DNA from: Rhabdornis inornatus
Taxonomy: Eukaryota; Chordata; Aves; Passeriformes; Rhabdornithidae
Direction of reading: 5' to 3'
DNA: 64,000 nt
NCBI GenBank assembly: GCA_013397075.1
Contig: VWZS01004810.1
Location: 784,999 to 848,998 of the forward strand
Under the pieces are notes generated by a model that was not told the DNA's origin, made no database searches, and worked only from the letters and a program-made list of their open reading frames with translations. The position numbers and the translations under genes are program-made. Each line of letters starts with the position of its first letter. The stretch's first letter is position 1. Positions 1-11,991 of this stretch are shown in pieces.

Positions 1-678
1 AAAACTGTGGAACTTCCAATAGATACAAATCATACCCACATAATTCTTCCTATTTAAATACCTTGTTCTGCTCCATAAACAAATACCAGGCATCCCCGAA
101 GTTCAGGATCTACTTTTTCTTCATCACTCCCACCACTCTTCAGTCCCAGATGCAAAGCTTTTTATCAAGAATTTCTCTCTGCTGCTTCATGTCTGAGCTC
201 AGAAATGAGCATGGTTGGTCTCCAAGTCTTTGGTGAATGTTCTGCTGGTGGAAAATTAGCTCCATGGAAGGGTAAATGGAGATGTCCAGGAGCATACGGG
301 CAGCCAGATGGAGAGATGTAAACACAGAGAAAAAACTGGATGAAAAATAAGGCTGAAAGATTGTGTGGATAGATGGACAGTGATTCAGTATGGACAGATG
401 GAAATGGAAGCTGTTTGGAAAACAGAATTTCTGTTCAACTGTGACACATTGGGATTTATTTCCATTCAGAATGGGGAAAAAAGTCACTATGTTGGCATTT
501 TTAACCAAATGTAGATGTGGCCTTCCCCTCCAGTGGAAAATGCTTTCCCCCCTCCATCCTACACAGTTGTCTCAGAAAGAAAGACATAATTCACTACTTT
601 TAAAACTTTGCAATGCAATATGAAATAAATACATTTGTTGGTTTAGAAATGTTAGATAAAAGCATGACACAATTAATA
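1..678. other. Unique AT-rich DNA, no gene seen
   Basis: I see no repeat family, exon or RNA gene here. The open frames on both strands are short, overlap one another and lack recognisable domains. Confidence 0.6.
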
Positions 679-750
679 TTAGAATCATAGGATGGTTTGG
701 GTTGGAAGGGACCTTAAAGATCATCCAGTTACTGCTGTGGGCAGGGAGCT
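679..750 (-). mobile_element. CR1 LINE 3'-end fragment
   Basis: Read on the + strand this begins with AGAATCATAGGATGG and continues GTTTGGGTTGGAAGGGACC then TTAAAGATCATCCAGTT. That is the reverse complement of the avian CR1 3' end, so the element lies on the minus strand with its 3' terminus near 680. Only about 70 bp is recognisable. Similarity decays after GTGGGCAGGGAGCTC, so this is a severely 5'-truncated, old insertion, the usual outcome of CR1 retrotransposition. No coding capacity remains. Confidence 0.85.
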
Positions 751-2592
751 CATATTTTCTATGCTATAAATATGACATGAAATAAAGGGCTGAAACTAAA
801 TGGTCAGACATTGGAGAACAATGACAAACATGCATCCTGTTAAAAATAAACACATTCCCATGAAATGTTTTAAATTTAAATGAAAAGCAGAAGTCTTCCA
901 TTTCTAATCATTCCATCCTTGAAATCAAGAAACAGCCTGGAAAGAGCCAGTCAAGAATGGAGCAGGGTTGGAAAAGGGACAGGGGGTGAAATGATGGGAA
1001 GGTGTCAAAGATGTGCTGCTGAAGGTCCAGAATTTGTCCCTTTGCAGTTGGTGGCAGCTCTTCTCAGGCTCAGTAGGACCAGCTGGGAGTTCCCCAAGCT
1101 GGCAGTGGCCACTGGGAAACCAGAACCATTTCAGGCTGTCACAGCATGGGGACAGAAGGTTCACACCACATACCACACACATTTTAATGCAAATTTTCCC
1201 AGATTATGTTCCTGAAAACCCCTGCACTCCAATTTAATGATTTGCAGAGAGGCCAAGGCAGGCTTCATGAGCCAGAGGTTTTTTGACTCGATTTTTTCTT
1301 TCAGTGGGAACATCCTTTGTTTCCACTGCAACATGTCCATGCTGTACAAATGGCTGCTCTGCATGTAGGACTCCTGACAGGAAAAGTTCTGCTCCCAGCT
1401 GCCAAATTGTTAAATGGTCAATGAATAATAAATCACCTCCTGAACTGTGCCCGTTCTCTGCTGTTGCAGGGGATGCTGTGTACTCCAACCTTGGGATGCA
1501 CACTTTTTTCCTGGAAAAGATACACGAAAACAATGAGAGCTTAGCCCCAGCTTGCCAAGAAAGCAGAAAAATGACAAATTCCTGGTATGGGGCTGTGGCT
1601 GTGGATCCTTTCTACAGCAAATCTGGGTATCTCTACTTCAAAACAAATCTGTCTGGCTAAAAATCCAGCTGTTCAGCATGAGGGAAAGGCAATTCCAGGG
1701 AAGGGGAGCCTCAGGGGTGACTGCTGGGGAAGGTCCTCAGAGTGTGTGTGACCCTGACAATCCACGTCCACATCTGCTGGGACATGACACTTGAGCTCTC
1801 CTACAACTTGCTCATTTCTGCAGGGCTTACACTGATTTTTCTTCTTCCACACTTCTTGTGTCTAGAAAGAGAGAAACTCTGCCTTTCTTTGAGCCATAAA
1901 GGCTTTAACCCAGAGGATAGATACCCGGGAGATGTGAGGAGACAACCATGGCTTCCTTTACAAGGGAGAGATCATGAAACACCTCCCAGAGCAGCTTTCC
2001 ATCTCAGCAGTGGCACCAGTGCATGCTGCATCTCTTACATTCCCATTCCCTGTCCTGTTTTTCACGGATCCCTTGCAGGAGGCAGCTCACTGGTGTGATT
2101 GCCCAAGGGGGAGGGCAGAAATCAGTGTCTTGACACCGACTTTAGGTGCAGTTCCCTCTCCCCCCCTGAGAGGAGCCTCTGCATGATCTGGCTGTGTCAC
2201 TGGGCCTGTTGCATATTCTAATTCCCCCTCGCTCCCTGATTTAGTGCCAAGAGGCTTGCTTTTGATGTCAGCCTGAGCGAGATAGAAAGCTTTAAAAATT
2301 CATAGCTGACCTTTCACCGACACGTTTGGCAGGGCCAGGGGAGGGGAGGGCAGTTTTTAAGCCTCAATTGCCTTTTCCCCAAAACAAGAGAAAACATTTG
2401 GGGGGTGGGAAGGACTTGGTGTCTCAGCTCTGTACAGGGGAAGAAAGGGAGACAGGAATGAAAATTAAACCAAGGGAGAGAGGCCTCAAAAGCAAAGGAC
2501 GGGCTTATGAAAAATATATACCCTCACCAAAGGAAGATGGAATACAAATTGGGTCCCTTTTAAAAATATGTCTGTAAAACAGACATTTGAAA
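751..2592. other. Unique DNA, no gene seen
   Basis: Mixed AT-rich and moderately GC-rich sequence. Open frames of up to about 125 codons occur (for example 1283-1660 on +) but have no recognisable domain and shadow each other on both strands. A stretch at about 2205-2345 is non-repetitive and could be conserved non-coding DNA, but nothing in it can be named. Confidence 0.5.
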
Positions 2593-2634
2593 GGGTGGGA
2601 AGGGGGAATGAGGGGATAAGGAGAGGGAGGGGGG
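2593..2634 (+). other. G-rich run with G-quadruplex potential
   Basis: The + strand carries successive G-tracts at 2593-2595, 2597-2599, 2602-2606 and 2612-2615 separated by 1-5 bases, then further tracts to 2634. This satisfies the usual four-tract intramolecular G-quadruplex pattern. Whether it folds or matters in the cell cannot be told from sequence. It is not next to any gene I can see. Confidence 0.55.
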
Positions 2635-3065
2635 AAAAATGTCTCTTAAATGTGTTCAGAACATTTCTGCAGCCTGCAAAGCTGGGATTGTTTATTAGAA
2701 GATAAGATAGTGAAAAATGTATTTTGCAGAAAGAAAATAGTAAAGCTTGTTTCCCAGCAGATAAGAAGCCAAATTTCTATTTTATGCTCAATTGAATGAT
2801 TGAGTTACATTATCTGGAAGGCAGCAGTGAAATTGCACCCTTTGGAAATGGGAGTGGGAGAACATGTGGTTCAGAGGAGGCAGCTGCAGGCCCAGCACCC
2901 AGTGACCAGGACACCCAACCCTGGGACAGGGTGGCAGCACAGCCCTGCCTCCATCCCACTGCTGGTGTGGCTGTGGGTGTGAGATCTGGGTGCCAAGCAT
3001 CCTCTGCAGCCTGCACAGCATTCCCAAACTGGAAACAGGCAGAATTAGTGCTTGTACCTCCATGC

Positions 3066-3587
3066 TGTTGAGGCCTTGGGGTGGCTACCTAGAACAGAGG
3101 CTAGACAGAGTTCAGAAAATACAGTGGGGATTTATTAAAGATTAATTTATCTTCACCTTAAAGATTTATTTATTAATTTATTAAGGATTTATTTATCTTC
3201 AGTAGATGCACCTTGGGCAGCCAAAACCCTCTCAGAGGTTACACCCAAATGGACAATGGTCACGAGTTATTCAGGGAGATAAAACTGTGGTCTATTCACA
3301 TATCAGGGATTAATCCTCCAAATACAGCTCCATGTAATGAAGTTCTATACCTCCAGTTTGCTCCTCTCCAATCCACTCTTATTTATAATTTTCAGGCCCA
3401 GAGGCAGAGGATGTCCCTGAGTTCCAAGGCTAGAGGAATCATTTTGTTGGACCAAAATGTGAAGAAAGAAGTTAAAACTTCATATGAAGTTTAGAGCTGG
3501 GCACTAATGTAATATAGGATTAGAAAAACATAAAGGTTAAAACCTTAAGGCAGCACTAGCCAGTGGCACTAAACACTGATGCTGCCA
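3066..3587 (-). mobile_element. LTR-like retroelement copy 1 (solo-LTR-like)
   Basis: This aligns by eye over most of its length with 34076-34541. Shared blocks include CCTAGAACAGAGGCTAGA, GATGCACCTTGGGCAG, TTAATCCTCCAA and GACCAAAATGTGAAGA. Both copies start TG and end CA on the + strand, the LTR hallmark. On the minus strand an AATAAA (complement of TTTATT at 3131-3136) lies about 65-70 bp before the 3' end, which suits the U3-R-U5 layout of an LTR on the minus strand. This copy has an extra TTTAT-rich expansion (3131-3200) that the second copy lacks. I cannot name the family. An avian ERV LTR is the best guess. Confidence 0.6.
3131..3200. repeat. TTTATT-rich expansion inside LTR copy 1
   Basis: The short motif between GGGGATTTATTAAAG and CAGTAGATGCACC in the LTR has been expanded here by roughly 55 bp of imperfectly repeated TTTATT/ATCTTCA sequence. 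The homologous point in the copy at 34 kb has only a few bases. It is an insertion by local slippage or duplication specific to this copy. Confidence 0.6.
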
Positions 3588-3945
3588 AAGCAGTAGGGTT
3601 AGGGCAACTAAACCTAGCCCTAACCCCAACCCAACCTAACCCTAACCCTAATGCTTCTCCCCAGTTCACTCTTGTTTATAATTTTCAGTGCCTGAGGCAG
3701 AGGGTGTCCTTGAGTTCCAAGTGTAGAGGAATTATTTGTCTGACCAAAATGTGAAGACAGTAGATAATACTTTATATGGAATTTAGAGTTGGACACTAAT
3801 ATAGTATAGGATTTGAATAATATAAAGGATAAAATCTAAAGGCATCACAACCCAGTGGCCCTGAACAGTGATGCTGCCATAGCAGTAGTGTTAGGGCAAC
3901 TAAACCTAACCCTAAACCTGATGGCCAAAACCTAACCCTACACTC
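3360..3945. repeat. Tandem duplication, ~293-bp unit: LTR half plus telomere-like sequence
   Basis: Two consecutive units align with an offset of 292-293 bp: unit A from 3360 and unit B from 3653. Each has the U3-side half of the LTR (CACTCTT.TTTATAATTTTCA through ACCAAAATGTGAAGA to GATGCTGCCA). It is followed by the shared junction TTAGGGCAACTAAACCT (3599 in A, 3891 in B) and CCCTAA-type repeats. Because the junction itself is repeated, the duplicated segment already contained LTR joined to telomere-like DNA. The two units have since diverged by many substitutions, so the duplication is not recent. Confidence 0.75.
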
Positions 3946-4680
3946 AACCCTAACAGCCCCACGCAAAGGGCCTTACCCTAACACTAAGGGCTTAACCCTA
4001 ATGTCTTAACCCTAACCCAACCCTAACCAAATCCTAAATGTAACCCTGACCCTAAACCTTACCATAACCCTAACCCTAACCCTAAATCTAAAATTTATCC
4101 TAACACTAAGATCATAACTCTAACCCTAAGAGCCTAATCTTAACCCTAATCCAACCCTAACCAAATCCTAAACCGAACCCTAACTCTAATGCTAAACCAA
4201 TGCTTACCCTAATGGCCTAACCTTAATCCAAACTGTAACCCTAAGAGCCTAACCCTAAGGGTTTTACCCCGACACTAAGGGCCTAACTCTAAACCTAAGA
4301 GCCTAGCCTTAACCCTAGACCTAACTCCAATCCAACCCTAACCAAACCCTAGCCCTAACCCTAACAGCCTCCTGTTAAGGGCCTTACCCTAACACTAAGG
4401 GCTTAACACTAACCCAATCCTAACCAAATCCAAAACTTTACCATAATCCTAATCCTAACCCTAAATGTAACACTCATCCAAACACTAAAATCTTAGCTCT
4501 AACCCTAAGAGCCTAACCTTAACCCAAATCCAACCCTAACCAAATCCTAAATGTAACCCTAAACCTAACCCTAAGAGCCTAACTTTAACCCTAATCCAAC
4601 CCTAACCACATCCTAAACACAACCCTAAACCCTAACCCTAAGGCTAACCCCAACCCTAACACTAACCCTGACAGTTTTGG
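3588..4680. repeat. Degenerate telomere-like (CCCTAA)n tract with higher-order repeats
   Basis: About 1 kb, interrupted by the second LTR fragment (3653-3879), is dominated by CCCTAA and close variants (CCCAA, TCCTAA, CACTAA, CCTAAG). It is not a clean TTAGGG array. Longer motifs recur: 'CCAACCCTAACCAAATCCTA' or near variants at about 4001, 4131, 4300, 4510 and 4574, and 'GGGCCTTACCCTAACACTAA' at both 3968 and 4379. Neighbouring blocks recur at offsets of about 379-411 bp. This points to growth by segmental duplication or unequal exchange of an old interstitial telomeric sequence rather than to an active chromosome end. Unique DNA lies on both sides. Confidence 0.85.
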
Positions 4681-7080
4681 GGTAAGCCCCTCCCTCCAGG
4701 TCACATCCTGGTCCATCACAGGCCATGGGTGATCAGACAGGAGATCCCAGGAGAGAAGGCAGGGTGTGAGGTGACAGCAGCAATGTGCTCTTTGTCCCTC
4801 CACGCCACCTTTGTGTGTCTCAGGTCTGGTGTCTGCAGAGGCAGCCCTGTCTGCTGTGACAGAACTGATGTGACACATGCCAGGACGTGTGTTCTTGCAA
4901 TTTTACAACGAGTCTGGCAGTTTGGGATTTTCCTTAGAGCTACGGCTTCAGGAAAAAGGAAAGAGGAGGAAATAAAAAGTGAAAAAGCAATCAGAATTTA
5001 CTCAGCCTTTTCGCTGGTTATATAACAGCTGGGTTATACAAAATGAGTACCCTGTACAGTCTCAAAATCCAGGGAAAAAATATTATTTTAGAACAAAAAC
5101 TTCATGAAGTAAGCACAAAACCCATTCCCATGACTATTTGTCCTGGAATTCTTGGATGATGGACTCCCTATTTTTCACTGCTCAAGGCTGGCAACATTAT
5201 TTACTGTGTTGCTTCAGAGCCTTGACTCCTTTTTTCCTTTTTCTTTCCCTTAATATAAATGTAATTCCTTCCTAAACCTTATGGCTCCCTCTGCAAATGA
5301 AGAAACAAATGAAGCATGTGGCACATTAGTGCCAATCTTTTCCTTGCACTGATGGATCTAGCTCACAACTATGGTTATTGTGTCCTTGATAAGTCCATTT
5401 TTTATTTACTGAGCCATTTAATTTGTGAGCCATTATTTGTGTGGGCCCTTTCCACACTGATCATCCACTGGGAAATCCACTGGTAAAGGACACAGCAGCC
5501 TTGGGCAGTTTTTATGGGTCTCTGCCATGGGCAATTTTGTCCACTAAGAGAAGCTACACCAGACTTTGGTTTGATGTGTAATTCAGGTTTTAATTGTAAA
5601 GTTAAAGGAACTTAAAATCAAACTCCTGTGCTAGGACTCGTGGAGGGGAGCATTTCTCTGCAGGAGACCCAGGTGTGGTGGTGGCCACGTCCAGCTGTGC
5701 ACAGGGAGAGTGGTGGCTCCAAGCTGCTCCTTTTCCACCTGAGGTTATTTTTAGTGGATGTTCAGATGACTCCTGCTTGCACTCCAGTCCCAGCAGGCAG
5801 ATATTTCACAATAATTGGCTTAAACTGACCATGGATAACAGCAAGATTTGGAAAGACAAGAACTGAATTCCATTGACAAAAAGGAGCATTTACTGAGCAG
5901 AAGGTCTGTATCTTTGCGGAGGCACAATCCACCAGAAATAAGATGGTGATTTAGAAAATGAGCTAGAGAAAATATTCATTCTGGACCACCCCAGGGCTGG
6001 ATACATCTTGAGGGACGGTATTTGATTAACTGTATAAAATCATGGCTTATTATGTGATTTTATATCCTGATGAAGGCTGAATTGCCACCACAGCAGGTAG
6101 GCATTGATTAGACACAAGAAAAAGAAAATCTTTGGTCCAGCTTTAAGTTCTGAGAGAGCATAAAAGTCAGAAAGGAAAATCTTCAAGTCCACAGAGTCAC
6201 TCGGTGGGGACCAGAACCAAATTTCTATTCTCCAAGTCACTCTTGCTAAAACTTCCTTGTCATTTGCAGCGCTGAGCTGCCTTTCAACAACACTCCTATG
6301 TATCAGTTTGATCCATGATTTTGACAACAATGTGTCAAAACAAGTCCCCTGAAAAGGTCTGAGGGAATTTTTGCTTCTACTTTCAGGATCTATTTCAATA
6401 ACGCCGAACTTTCCATTTCCATGTTGTAGTTTTTCATTACAGTGTAACCTACACTGGTGAGCTGATAAAGTCCTGAGGAGACATGCAAGACATTTTAATC
6501 TTGCTTAATGGTTTTATCTTTCCCATGTGAAACTCTGGAAGTTTTTTTTTTTGTGTGTGAAAAGTTTAAAATATATTGACTTCCAGCCCAACAGGAAGGC
6601 TGAGTGGTGCCAAGCTACACTGCTTTCCTGATCCATTTTTCCTTTTTAGGGGCTTATGTTGATAATAAAGGTAGCTGACAGGGTTTTCTGTCACTGTCAT
6701 TACCTTCCTATCACTATTCAAAAGCTAGGAATAAATATTTACCTTTTCTTCTCCCAAATCTAGTAATGAAATTTTAAGCCTTGACCGCTTGCTGACAGAA
6801 TTTTCAGCAGGAATTCCAAAGCAGGAGATTATTTAGAGAAAGGAGATCTCCAAAGGGGAGGGGAGACTGAGAATGAGGGAGATAATTCATAGCTCACCCC
6901 CTGCTAAGGATGAGACAGAGCTGCAGTGCCCAACTACTCAATAATTGTGGAGCTGCTGGCCCTGCTGCTGGGGAAAGCAGAAGAGACACTGAGGTGGCCA
7001 GGAGAGCAGAGGGTGTGTTTTTTCCATCACACTGTCTTCACAGCACACCTCTGCAGAGGATTTTCTTACTACAATAAGCT
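4681..7080. other. Unique DNA, no gene seen
   Basis: After the telomere-like tract the sequence becomes ordinary unique DNA, moderately GC-rich to about 4900 and AT-rich afterwards. No repeat family, splice-bounded open frame or RNA gene was recognised. Confidence 0.55.
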
Positions 7081-7171
7081 TTTCCCTCTCCCTCTCCTTC
7101 TCCCTCTCCCTCTCCCTCTCCCTCTCCCTCTCCTTCCTTTTCCCTTTCCTCTCTTTTTTCTCTCTTTTCTC
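7081..7171 (+). repeat. (CCCTCT)n pyrimidine microsatellite
   Basis: From 7084 to about 7133 the + strand is an almost uninterrupted CCCTCT/CTCTCC hexamer array, followed by a looser C/T-only run to 7171. Homopurine-homopyrimidine tracts of this length can form triplex (H-DNA) structures and vary in length between individuals. Frames through it encode only Leu/Pro or Gly/Arg/Lys repeats and are not genes. Confidence 0.9.
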
Positions 7172-8149
7172 AACTCCACTCTACTATTATCTTTTGGGGT
7201 CAGAAATAAAATATTGATTTGCTCAAACCTATGCATTATATTGGCCAAAGAACAAAAATAAATTGTAGCTTGGCTTGAAACTGGGAAACCAAGTACTCCA
7301 ACCAAGCAAGCACGGTAGGAATTAATGAAAGGTTGAGAATAAAGTAATTTTTCTTAGCATTTGGTATTGTTTTGTTAATCAGTAAAAGAAATGTCATTTT
7401 TCCAGGCCTGTGGGGACTAAAGTAGAAGTCCAGGAGATGATTACATTGGATATGAGCTAAAGTATCTTTCCAAGAGATAAAAAATGTCTGACTGGCTAAT
7501 AACTAGGAGACAACAACAAAAAATAGAAGAGAGAGGGGAGGGAAAAGAGAAGCTGAAATGCAGTTGGAGTCACAGAGTTCTGTGGTGGAGCATTTTAAGA
7601 TGCACACAACTCCCCGCCAGGACACCCAGAACCATCTCTGCAATGTCTGGTGCTTCCCTGGCTTTGTGAAAATACTGCCATGGGAGCAGCAGAGTTTATT
7701 TATGGAGAGAGCACAAGAAAACAAATGTTTCATTCCCTGAACTCTAACCTCTCCTGATATTAATGTGTGTGATAAATTCATTGGCTAAAGGCAGAAGATA
7801 AACGAAGTGCATTTAGCCACCAAATTGCATTCCTTGCTATCCCTCAGGCAGAGCAGAGAGGGAAATACTGGACACTGTTTTTCCCATCACCTCGCACATC
7901 AGGCTCAATCCCAGTGAGTAATAATCCCAGCTAGCAGGTATTTTATTCCCACAATACCCAGACGAATGGAGCCTGAATTGCCTCCAGGAAAGATGCCCGG
8001 AGCTGGGTTTTCCCTCTGCAGGCTGCTCCTCATCCCTACAGGCAGCAATCCCACTCCAAAGGCTCCTCCCGCCTGGATGGGATTCCGGGCTCCGCCTGTG
8101 CCAGTCACAATGGAACGAGTCGAGCAGCATTTCAGAGGTGATTTATTCC
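7172..8149. other. Unique DNA, no gene seen
   Basis: No repeat family or exon recognised. About 7975-8125 has several CpGs in a CpG-poor background and leads into the conserved-looking block that follows. Confidence 0.5.
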
Positions 8150-8330
8150 CTTGATGTTATGGCATTTTGATAGCATTATTCGCCAATTTTCTCCTCCCTC
8201 TTCCTCCCTTACATACCCTGTTTATAAAACTACCGAAACAATTTGTAAATAAGTGTAATAGATCAGATTCATAACACTTTGCAAACAAATTATTACACGA
8301 ATAGTCCCCGTGCCTCTAAGCCAGGAAGTC
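8150..8330. promoter_or_regulatory. Candidate conserved non-coding element
   Basis: Repeat-free and rich in short AT-cored motifs such as TTTATAAA and CAAATTATTA, with scattered CpGs (TTCGCC, ACCGAAAC, ACACGAAT, CCCGTG) that stand out locally. This texture is common in deeply conserved vertebrate enhancers. There is no open frame of note. The call is an impression from composition only; no alignment was possible. Confidence 0.25.
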
Positions 8331-11300
8331 AGCAAGAATTAGAAGAAAAGAGATTTCTTATTCTCTTGCACATTTCAGTGCCTGGTGGGAAGGCATGAGA
8401 TGCTCTCCTGGAAGTTTGATACTTCCAAAGCACAGATTAAAGCCACAGAAGTTGTTTTGGGTTATTCTAAAAATTGCACAACTTTGTAGGAAGTTGGTAC
8501 AACATTCTGTAATATATTTGTTTTAAACGTTGGGGTTTTTTAATACAAAAAATTTAATCCACTGTCACCACTAGTGCACGAATAAACGTGTCTTCCCAAA
8601 AATTTTGGAGGGAATTGTCTTATTATACATTTTGTCTCATTGTTTATAGCTATCTGACACTGACAGAAAATTAATGGGCACATTTAGGAAAAGGCAAAAA
8701 TGACTTTTAGTCCTGCTGTAAGAGATGTCACTTCCCTTGGACAAAATTTGTGCTGCACAGTAGCCACATCTTCAACGTGGGCACTGCTCTGAGTCTTTGG
8801 GAGGGTTGGGCTGAGCTCATCTGCTGCTGCCTACAGCCACGCTCTCAAGAGCGAGGCATTCCTTCTGTTTGGTGGCCATGGAGCTGGCAGCTCATTTGTC
8901 CCTCCCAGCTGGCCACAAAGGGGCTGTGCAAAGCCAAAAACTCGTGACTCCCCCCCCTCAGTGAACTTTGTCCCTGTGCTCGCACAATGTGCCGGGGTGG
9001 ATTGGGATGGGGGAGAATCTTCTGTGCTGTGACTTCCCTGTGGTGGGAGATGACAAACCCAGATTTCCTTGTGTGCCTTCTGTGAGTTCGTCCTCCCTCA
9101 GAGACATTTTTCTGTCCACACTCAGTCACAGTGAGAGGGAAGGGAAAGGCAGGTGAAGGTACCCCCAGCTCCCATGGCCAGGCTGTTCCCTAAGCTCAGA
9201 TAAAATCCCTGGAGCTGAGCTCCTGCACAGACATTCCTTCTCCCACAAACAAGACCATTCATCGACTCCTAATTTTATTTTATTTCTTTCAGCTGACTTG
9301 GCACTGAAATGGAGTTTAATGAGTGAAGATCTAACTGAGACTGACAACTTTAGTGGTGTTAATGCATCCTGTGCAACTTATGCATAAAATAGACAACTTC
9401 TCAAGGTCACTGCATATTTGCTTTGGTGCAGCAACAACAGTATCAATCTTCCTTCTAAAGCCAGCAGATCAGATAAAGCCAAGGAAGTATTTAGAACCTA
9501 ACTTAGAAACACGAAAAGGACATGTTCTCTCCAGGTACTCAAATGATTCTTTTAAATTAGCAGGTGATTTAGTGACATTAACCTTGAAAGGCCCCAAATC
9601 TATCCAGCAAATCTAAAAGGAATGGAACCGATTTCTCTGGATTGGTGAGGTATAAAATTACATCCTCAGTGTATAATAGCTGAAACTCTCTTATTGATGA
9701 TTAACCACATTTATTAACAGCAGGCTATAATCCCAAGATGTTATTTGTACAATGACTGAGATGTAATATAGAGCTTTCTAAAGGACCAGATCATGAAATG
9801 CACCAAAGGTCACCACAAACCCCGGAGAAATTAGAACATCAGTCTTGAAAGAAATCTATAGTTAGCTCTATTGGCCCGTCTGTCTAGTGCAAAACAATTC
9901 TGACAGACTGATTCCTCCAAAAGTTTCCTTATTTTTTATTTCTGCCCCTGATTGCAAGTTTAGACCCAAACCCTACCTGTGCTGGGGATTTTAGCATTGT
10001 TAATGTGGATGGAAACTCCTGGGAGGCTGGGAAGAGCAGCTTTGATGAGCTTTGGGTACAAATCCTGAGGTGGTAGGGGAGAGGAAGCTTCAGAGCATCT
10101 GGCAGCAACACCTGCTTACTCAGGTGAGGTTTATTTGGTTGTACATTTTCTTAGGGATTCTTTACAGAGCTCAGCAGATCGGTAGAAATGCAGGAGTCAC
10201 AATATCCAGTTGTATGTCTTTATTCCTTCCTGCCCCCAAACTGCCTGATGTTAAAATCTCAGCAACTAAATTTCCTTGGAAGCAGAAGCTCCAACTAATC
10301 ACTGGTTGGAGGTACCTTAAGTTCTGCTAAGTTTCTCCCCAAATTTACTTTGTGCTGGAAAATAGATCTAAGTAATGGTAAATAGCAAAAGTTCTTCCTT
10401 TTCTAGTACATCTATGACTTTAGATGTATTAAAAGTAATAAAAGGCATTTTAATACAAATTAACTTCCAGTAAAAATGAATTAGGTTGTTCCTGGAACGT
10501 AACTTGGGAAAGCCCAGCTGCCAGGGCTGTTAATCATATAATGCCTTAAATGATATGAACTGTTTGCAGTGGGTGGCGGAGTTTCCTGATGGATTGATTT
10601 CCACCCAGAATTCCCATTCCTGCTGTCAGGATGAGCTAAGCATGGGCTGAGTACCGGGGTCCCCCGAAACATCTCCATGGATCAGCAATAGTGGTCCAGC
10701 CTCTCAGTAAAGTTTGAATGCAGGCAATTTTGTTTTCACCTGTTTTACTTCTCTGTCAATCTCAAATTAAACTCAGGACACCTCAGTAATCCCCATGTTC
10801 ACCCTAGCAAAGCATTGCTGTATTTTGGTCAATACCTGGTGTGTTCCACCTCAGAGGTGGTGGTATTTTGGTGTTATGGGTTCTGTCCTTCTGTGTGTGA
10901 TCCATAAATCACTCTTGCAGCCCTTGCAACTAAAAATCATCTCTGAATGTAAAGACAAAATTGCCAGTGAAACACAAGGATGTGCAGCTCACCCACCTAG
11001 AGAACACACACAAAACTCAAAACTGCATCTCACTCTCCACTGTCCCTCTCCACTTGCATGAAATTACTGAGGCAGAGAGGAGAAAATTTGTCCTGAATTT
11101 TAAATAACATTCCATTGCAAAATGCTGGGGCTAGCAGTGGCAGCTAAAAGCTCTGCTTGGTTTTCTGAGCTGAGGAGGAAACGCAGTCTAACCCACAAGA
11201 TGTTAAAAAAAAGTTACTAAAAAAAAATTATATAAACCTAGAAGTGAACTATTCTCTTGAAAATCATTTGAAAAGGGCAGAGTATTGGAATTTGAGACAA

Positions 11301-11990
11301 CAGGAAGAAAAATGATCTTACTTTGGAAAGTCTGTTTGCATTCTAATGAGAGAGGTTATTCTTGGGAAAATAGGCACCTTTCCTGCACTCTTGCAGCAGC
11401 GGGTGGGATGTCAGGGACAGATATCACACTCCCTCTGACTTCTTGGTGTTGGACAGACAAAAATTACAGCCATTGACAGCAGTTAATGAGAACCTCTGAA
11501 TGGAGCCAGTTCCATAAAAGGAGTCTATTAGAGCTGAAAGTGGCTTTCCTCCTTCAAAAATATTGTGGAGAGCTTGAAATGCTTCCCTCTCTTGAATTAA
11601 GACAAGAAGCTGACATCTTTGAAACCTTTGCAAACCTATAATCAGAAGAAATATTTCACACTGGAAAACTGAAAAGGGTTTTCGTCTGGTATTTGAACAG
11701 CTTCCTCCCCTCCATAATTAAATAGCTAAAAGGTAGCATAGTTCTTTGTTTATTTTAAAGTCATGACATTAATAATTCTGAATTAATTTAAAAATGGAAA
11801 GTCATATTGAACTGGAAAATTGGCATTTTTCAGAGAAAATGTCAGAACAAAATGTTTTGACAACCCTCAAACTTAAAAAATATGGTATTGAGGGACAAGC
11901 CAAAACCATTCCCCAGCTTGTAAAGTTCCATCATCCTAAGGAAAAATGTTGTTGGGAAAGAAGAAAAGCCAGCTCTAGAGTTGGCTGTCA
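8331..11990. other. Unique AT-rich DNA, no gene seen
   Basis: I recognise no mobile element, exon or RNA gene. Open frames stay below about 95 codons. Pyrimidine runs ending in CAG (for example near 9290) resemble splice acceptors but are not followed by a plausible exon. Confidence 0.5.
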
Positions 11991-11991
11991 T

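Noticed and set aside
1440..1660. Possible exon after CTCTGCTGTTGCAG
   Set aside because: The acceptor-like site is common by chance. The frame behind it has no recognisable domain and no clear donor.
3588..4680. Active chromosome end (true telomere)
   Set aside because: The repeats are highly degenerate, contain higher-order duplications and are bounded by unique DNA on both sides.
7069..7305. Gly/Arg-rich minus-strand frame
   Set aside because: It is a translation of the CCCTCT tract at 7081-7171.
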